Shown piece after piece: positions 58,501 to 64,000 of a stretch of 64,000 nucleotides of DNA. Source of the DNA: Styela clava (taxonomy: Eukaryota; Chordata; Ascidiacea; Stolidobranchia; Styelidae). The position numbers and the translations under genes are program-made. The stretch is from the NCBI RefSeq assembly GCF_964204865.1, contig NC_135251.1, positions 22,196,001 through 22,260,000 on the forward strand, written 5' to 3'. The first letter of the stretch is position 1; every line of letters starts with the position of its first letter. The notes beneath the pieces were generated by a model, which ran no database searches, had not been told where the DNA came from, and was given only the letters and a program-made list of their open reading frames with translations.

Positions 58501-61500
58501 TGTAGAATATCGTGTTAAATTTTTTTGTTGATTGACAATATTAAATTATCATCTCTTCAAGATCTGAACCCAATGCAGTACTGGATAACTCCCGATCCTC
58601 TCAGTGATGACAAACGACTTACAGTTGGAAAAGATATCAAATTAACATGCTACACTGAGGCGCAGCCCCCAGAAGAATTAGAATATTTATGGTTTAAAAA
58701 GGTATAGCCGAAATTTTCAAAGCCATCTACTTTTTCAATATCACTCAACAAGCCGGCTTAGTCAGCATTTACTGTTTAACAATGAGTTAGGCGCCTGACT
58801 GAAATAAGTCTTGTCTCTTATTGAAATAAATGTTTTGTGTTTTGATATCAAGTATGTTTTTGCAAGGCGTAGTCAAAGGTCTGGAGCAATCACAATATCA
58901 TGCCATATGGTCTACCCACAGCCATGCAATTTAAATATTGTCGGTCTTTGTGAATGCATAGGTTTTTATAGATTCTAATTTAATTATTTTACAGAAAGGA
59001 AACAATGCACTTATTCCTGTGAATAGTAGAACAGGAACAAACATTCATATCACCGATATCAAGACTGATATTGTTAAGAGATTTTTGACTTTTCCAGCTT
59101 TTTCGAGGTTACAAATATACTATTAATATTGTTTTTTTCAATCGTTCGTAATATTTCAATCAGTTTGAAAAAATGTTAGTTGAATTTTAGTTTTAAACAT
59201 CCTAAATTGGTTTAAGAATACTTACATAGTTTAAATTTGAATTGTTGTAGAATTTTTATTTGACTTCAATCCAGTATACAAGTATATCTGACTTGATCGT
59301 AATTGAGTCATTCCCGACTGCGCATGAACAAAAATTGAGTTCGGGCATTTAATTTATATTTTACGTCACAACGACCTTTCAAAAACGATTTTTTAAACAA
59401 TATCGATATGATTTACACTTACAAAATATAATGGGTAAATTAATGCTGAAATATATCTTTTTTTTATTTAATATCTATCTATCAGTAAATATTGAATAAC
59501 GCTGTAAATTATTTTCTGCAAATTGCGTCACATTTACAAGTTTTGTAATTTTAGCATATTGAAAAAGGAAGGTTTCGATTTCCTAGACAGCTGGCGATTG
59601 CTTCATTATTATCAGACCATCAGTTCTTACTATAATACTATACATACATTACTATAATCGTAATGGTCATGTCTGTAACCAACTAATTTTTTAGTCGGCT
59701 TGAAATTCGTCAGTCAAGTGAAGAAAATTACGGTATTTACGTGTGCCGTGCTCGCCTGGTCAACGGGAAAAACGGAACACAAGTACAATCGGAAATCGTC
59801 ATCACACAAGAATCAGCACCGGCACAGCTTTTTGCAAGCGACCCCTTGGTGTCGGCTCGAGAAGGAGGAATGGCACTGCTTGAATGCAGATCGAAGGGAC
59901 GACCCGTACCCAAAATACAATGGCTAAGAGAAGGAAATGTGACGATAAACGATAATAGAATAACGATTGTGAAGGTATGAAAAATCAATAGGCAAAACAA
60001 GCATAAAATAGAATTATATGCATTGAACTATTTTTCTTTTTTTGCCAGTGACGACTTTCTGAAATTAGTTATCGTTTTATCTAAACAAAATGTATTTGAT
60101 ACATTCTTAATAATTATTTTTACAATATATCATTTCGGAATAAAATCGCCATTTTCTCGTAAAATTTGTAAAGATATATAATATTGTCCTGTATCATTCG
60201 CTTCTCTCATGCAGACAACGGTGTATGACTTATAGAAAATTTTTCCCACATCTACAATTTCTCATTCAATGGCTGCCCTGATAGAAAAAATGAACTTTTA
60301 TTTCCAAGCATAAGATTGGCGGGATGTGATGTGATAGATATGATGTGTCTTCAACGCTGTTATAAAATATTCAACATAATTCTAACCAACATGTATGTTT
60401 AGCAGAAGTGGTGTTTAAAATAATGATATCGTCTTTACGTCATATTTATCACTGTCAAACTAGTAGTATTTGCTTATGATCGTTGTTCTCTGTTGTTGTC
60501 AATATTTTTTATCTCACAAATAGAGCAAATAAAATGCATATTGTGCTCATAGAATGGCAAACTGCAGATTCGAAACGTGTCGCGAGATGACGCTGGAACA
60601 TACACCTGTATACCGACTAGAATCAACGGATTCAGTAAATTGGCAAAAATAAATTTCCAAGATGAAGTTGAACTTGATGTTAATTGTGAGTTAAACATTA
60701 ATGCCGTATGATTTGAAAATTCGATAAACAGATTTCTATTTTATCGAAATTGGAACAACGAAAAGGATAAATGTTTGACTTCTTCTTACTTTATTTATTT
60801 ATTATTTGCACAATTTGTATGAGGCAACACATATATTAGTTGAGCAATAGCAAAGAGCTTATGCTTTGTAAAACAAAACATTGTTTCTGCTCAGAACGCA
60901 ACTCTAATTCTTTTGTTGACGTAAACTAAATGTACCGGGTATATCATATTACCAAAAAAAAGCAAAACGGATTCGATTCATGCCAAATTAAAAATTTACT
61001 ATTTAAAGCAGTAAAAGTTTGTACTCAATGAAAATTTCTACTTGCGGAATTTAAGATTAATCAGACCATTTCATTATTGAAAAACATCGTGTTAATAAAT
61101 GTATAGATGTATACTATAACAATAATATCACAAAGATTGTCTCTGAGGATTTATGTTCATGCTCTATGTAATAGGGATGATTGAAAGAAAATAACAAGAG
61201 TGAAATTTTTACAGATCCGCCTGAAGTGATACCAAGTTACAAAGTATGGCGTAGACAAATGGGAGATAAGTTAACTCTAACGTGCCAAAAACAAAATGCA
61301 AAGCCAGATTGGTAAGCAATTTTGTAATATGTTTATTGAATTTGTCTTGGCTAAACGAACCCTATAACGAATATTGTATCAGCCTGATGCATTATAGGTT
61401 CATTAATACACAAATTTATTTATTCAGGGGAATATCATACAGGTGGACGAAGGAAGGTCGCTCAGTTACCGAAACAAACAGTCAAACAATAACAATATCT

Positions 61501-64000
61501 CCGCTGAAAGGCAGCAATTATGGAGTATACGTATGCACAGTTTCTAACGAGGTTGGCGAATCGCAGTGCGTCATCAATGTAACCGGTTCCGCATACGCAC
61601 CAGAGTTCTATTACGGCGATGAAGACAATATGAGAATAAATGGTCCTGCAAACAGCATGTTTTCGAGAAATATCTCCGGACAAGGAGTTTTTGTTTACAT
61701 ATTATCTTGGACACAAAGATTGCCATACGCTGTTGACCCGATCACTGAATACAGGTTAGAATCTGTCACTTCGTTGTCGTTGCATGTTGTATTTACTACT
61801 TTTTGCCTGTTTGATAATGAAGTTAAAGAATTGACTGATATCAATGTAAATGACATACGCATTTAATTCTGTAACAAGTTGGTTGTAGGACATAGATGGA
61901 ATTTAGGAACGTTTTGTTAAGTTGTTGTTGTTGCTGCTGGTGAGGTAATTGTTGTTGTGGAACAATTCGCTTTCAGTGCTTGTAGATCAAAAAACTCGCT
62001 AGAAAACTAGTACGTATATATTTTCAGCAAACTCGCTGATGGGTCATACCATCATACCTATTCAAAATCTTTGTGTCCTTATATTTAAGCATTTGTCTCG
62101 TGTTTACAAAAATAGCTGTAGACATAAAAGTATATTATAACTCAGAAGCATTATTATTTTAAATGGTTGAGGTTTTAATGCAAATGTTGATGGCAAATTT
62201 GGCAATGAACTTTCTATATACTTACCTAGTCCACACGTTACCCTGCTGTCCTCGACATATTTACATCAAATAGGTCAAGCTTTGTTTTTTTGTAAATATA
62301 TTTATGTGTCAATATTTTTGCTCACTTGTTTTTATTGATGTGGATTTCCACTAGAATGAAAATAAACAGATGAAATTTGAATACTGTGGTCTAAACTAAA
62401 GTACAATACTCCTCTTGATTTAGGATAAGGTGGAGACAATGGACCAACAACTTGTCGACGGATGCACAGTGGTATCAGGATACAAAGCCAATACAAGGTA
62501 CGTAGATGAAGTCTGAGAGGAATATTATGTCGCGGTTTTGTGATGCACAGATATAAATAATTTAACCAATATACAAATGTAAAAATATTCGCCAGTACTG
62601 TGACTAGTGTTTCTGCTGTTTTTGATTTGTCAGATTTTTCAGAAATGTGGACTGGCATATTTATTACTCATTACAATGCTATATATATATATTAGAGGGA
62701 TACTGGACAAATGCTATCCGAGGGTCTCGGAATCTTTTTCGTTTGATTCATCTAATTTATCACAGCTCGGTTAAAATTGATCTGGTGGGTGGCTCGGTCG
62801 ATCTGGTGGGTGTCAGAATCAGCTTGCTTAAGGCAACATAATATGCTTGATAATACAATTTATCGACTGATTATAAATACAAATTACAATTTATGAAATT
62901 TGAAAACCGACGTGAGAATCTCGGTGATTTTCGTTTTTTTTTGCACAAAATTTAATAAGGTTTAATTATTGCAGGAATCGGAGTTGGAGAACTCATAACG
63001 TACGAGATGTTAGATTTGACTGCTGGTAGTTACGAAGTTGAAGTTACACCAAAAACAGATTTTGGATATGGGGATACAGCTAAAAGAATAATTAATGCTC
63101 GTAAAAAACGTGAGTGGATATTTATCATTTTATATTAATTTATATTCAATCTATATTTCATTTTTGTTACCCCAATTTTTACTTTGTTCACAACACAGGT
63201 GGATTACAGACAACACTACAAGGTGAGTGCTGAAACTTGTTGAACATAAATTAAATCAATAAAAAGTCCTTTTAATATCAATGCGTAGAGCAGATTTTCA
63301 CAAATACAATTTTTGTAAAAGTTTGATATATATGTAAAGTGTTAAAGTGGTTTGTTAACTAAGAAAACACATAAAATAAAAATCAATTGATATGATTTTT
63401 TTCAATTTACGAAATTTCAAAAAGTTGACATTTTCACAACAATATTGATTAAAATATATATGATTTTATTGTAACGCAGGGTCAGCTTTCTTCTGCGCCT
63501 TTTCTACAAATGATATTTGCGGATTCATGCAGGAGCCATCAGGCGGAGACCTGCATGATACTTTTTTACCAAAGGACGACTTTGATTGGCTGTGGAACAA
63601 TGAAAACACCTTAGCAAAAAGGACAAGAGAAACTGGACCAGATTTTGATTTCACCAGCTCTAAAATAGATGGTAAGAGAAAAAGTATCTTCTTCACCACA
63701 AATCAGAAAATAAAGACAAAATCACAATCAACAATGCCATGAGTATTGTCGACAATAGATCACGCGTCATAGCTCGACTTTTTTCGTTTACATGAATCAT
63801 GGAAAATATACTTACAAGTCTGTTGGGAGCAAAATATTGTGTCATCTTTAGTATTCCAAATTTAACACTCTAGCATTGTGCGTAACTATTTCGTTATAAG
63901 CCGCTGGTTATATCGATAAATTGAATAAATCTTTTTATATATACTTCATGTGAAAAAAAATCCAATTCACTTTTAAGTATTATTAATTTCTAGGAGGATA
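49523..64000 (+). CDS. MDGA: MDGA-like GPI-anchored Ig/MAM adhesion protein (5' start and 3' end missing)
   Basis: Vertebrate MDGAs are neuronal cell-surface proteins that bind neuroligins. Exons: 49523-49664, 50894-51027, 52912-53088, 55390-55569, 57376-57538, 57983-58095, 58562-58701, 58995-59107, 59695-59974, 60553-60685, 61215-61311, 61428-61754, 62424-62497, 62975-63109, 63199-63222, 63480-63671, 63994 onward. Phases all join, giving about 810 residues. Six Ig domains each show the Cys-Trp-Cys set (for example VLTC/IQW/ISCKAENG; LLECKV/VTWIRE/YYCVANNNVGNP; LLECRS/IQWLRE/YTCIPT). YAPEFYY and ILSWTQRLPYAVDPITEYR then lead into an FN3-like region ending YEVEVTPKTDFGYGD. The MAM domain opens FFCAFSTNDICGFMQE, KDDFDWLW and TGPDFDF. 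This order and the linker motifs match MDGA closely. One intron uses a GC donor. The GPI signal lies beyond the window and the signal-peptide exon is unproven. Confidence 0.9.
52585..52800. repeat. Foldback repeat in MDGA-like intron 2
   Basis: GGAACGTAGTATGTGTACCAG followed by GACCATAATTT near 52587-52630 is the reverse complement, with few changes, of AAATTATGGCCTATC and CACATACTACGTTCC near 52713-52757. Part of the interior matches the repeat at 48830-48972. It resembles a palindromic miniature element with GCCATCTTGG-type flanks like the 16067 and 18781 hairpins. Confidence 0.6.
53333..53978. mobile_element. hAT-type MITE A in MDGA-like intron 3
   Basis: 646 bp, with termini CAGGGTCGGCCAACC and GGTTGGACGACCCTG (inverted, one mismatch over 15). 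The 8-bp target duplications ATATAAAC (53325-53332) and ATTTAAAC (53979-53986) differ at one base. Interior is rich in GCGGGCCAC-type words. No transposase. Confidence 0.88.
54106..54737. mobile_element. hAT-type MITE B, copy 1, in MDGA-like intron 3
   Basis: 632 bp starting CAGGGGTCGGGAACC and ending GGTTCCCGACTTCTG, flanked by a perfect 8-bp duplication CTCTAGCG (54098-54105 and 54738-54745). Interior words GTCAAGAGAGCCATAAAAGG and GAGCCATATGCCGTCACC recur in the copy at 56174. Confidence 0.93.
54746..55389. other. Rest of MDGA-like intron 3
   Basis: No gene or complete element seen. A GTACCCAGTCAGGCC-type GC-richer patch near 54950-55130 differs from the AT-rich surroundings and may be a repeat fragment. 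Confidence 0.35.
55796..57141. mobile_element. hAT-type MITE C, interrupted by MITE B copy 2, intron 4
   Basis: Termini CAGGGGTGGCCAACC and GGCCACCCCTG are inverted repeats, with further palindromic GATCGACT words just inside both ends. Flanks ATCTATAC (55786-55793) and ATCTATAG (57142-57149) look like an 8-bp target duplication with one change and two extra bases on the left. Removing the insertion 56174-56807 leaves about 0.7 kb. Confidence 0.85.
56174..56807. mobile_element. hAT-type MITE B, copy 2, nested in MITE C
   Basis: 634 bp, same family and orientation as 54106-54737, starting CAGGGTACGGGAAC and ending GTTCCCGAACACTG. A perfect 8-bp target duplication CCTTGGAG flanks it (56166-56173 and 56808-56815). 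It lies wholly inside MITE C and is therefore the younger of the two. Confidence 0.93.
57539..57540 (+). other. Non-canonical GC splice donor in the MDGA-like gene
   Basis: The exon ending ...AGCAATAG at 57538 is followed by GCGAGTTA, not GT. Only this position gives phase 2, which the next exon (57983, Arg-Lys-Ile-Leu-Gln) requires. Otherwise the context fits the donor consensus well, as is usual for GC-AG introns. Confidence 0.75.

Noticed and set aside
1..64000. CRISPR arrays, bacterial operons or tRNA genes
   Set aside because: Splicing, MITEs and LTR elements show eukaryotic nuclear DNA. No regularly spaced direct repeats with unique spacers and no tRNA-like cloverleaf with A and B boxes were found by reading.

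Overview
This 64 kb window is AT-rich animal nuclear DNA. Host genes have many exons, short GT-AG introns, simple-sequence tracts and a dense load of nested transposons. The gene set fits an invertebrate deuterostome, most plausibly an ascidian (tunicate). It comprises an MDGA-type Ig/FN3/MAM adhesion gene, an SLC18 vesicular transporter, the glucosidase II beta subunit, and BEL/Pao and Ty3/Gypsy LTR elements beside hAT-type DNA elements. The taxonomic placement is an inference; no single feature proves it.

Layout. 1-16 kb is a transposon graveyard with one fresh insertion. An old BEL/Pao gag remnant on the minus strand (about 810-4492) is split by a smaller LTR element without pol (2096-4199, 4-bp target duplication CTTG). 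A frameshifted THAP-domain remnant follows (4901-5150). A full-length BEL/Pao retrotransposon (6741-14754) has an unbroken 2124-residue polyprotein. Its two 471-bp LTRs differ at only one position, so it inserted very recently. Oppositely oriented hAT-like ends lie outside it at 6075 and 15870. 16-19.8 kb holds hairpin and foldback repeats and no gene I can support.

19.8-31.4 kb carries two intronless tandem genes for saccharopine dehydrogenase-like oxidoreductases (SCCPDH family). They are followed by a complete 13-exon PRKCSH gene (glucosidase II beta, ending in the ER-retention signal HDEL). 33.9-39.1 kb is a complete 10-exon SLC18 (VMAT-like) transporter on the minus strand, convergent with PRKCSH. 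39.8-41.6 kb is an internally deleted Ty3/Gypsy element. 41.6-49.5 kb is largely featureless; one candidate signal-peptide exon lies at 43998-44118.

49.5-64 kb is the 5' and central part of an MDGA homologue on the plus strand: six Ig domains, an FN3-like region and the start of a MAM domain, running off the right edge. Its introns hold at least four hAT-type non-autonomous elements, most with exact 8-bp target duplications, including one nested inside another. One intron uses a GC donor.

The host genes are unrelated in pathway: ER glycoprotein quality control, vesicular transport, lipid-droplet-type oxidoreductases and neuronal adhesion. They look like ordinary neighbours rather than a functional cluster. 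I did not find a clearly new biological system. The best leads are the possibly active BEL element, the small LTR element with an unrecognised repeat-bearing ORF, the SLC18 protein lacking a transport-linked acidic residue, and the SCCPDH intronless pair. Exon boundaries were placed by hand from splice signals, reading phase and protein-family continuity, so each should be confirmed with transcripts.
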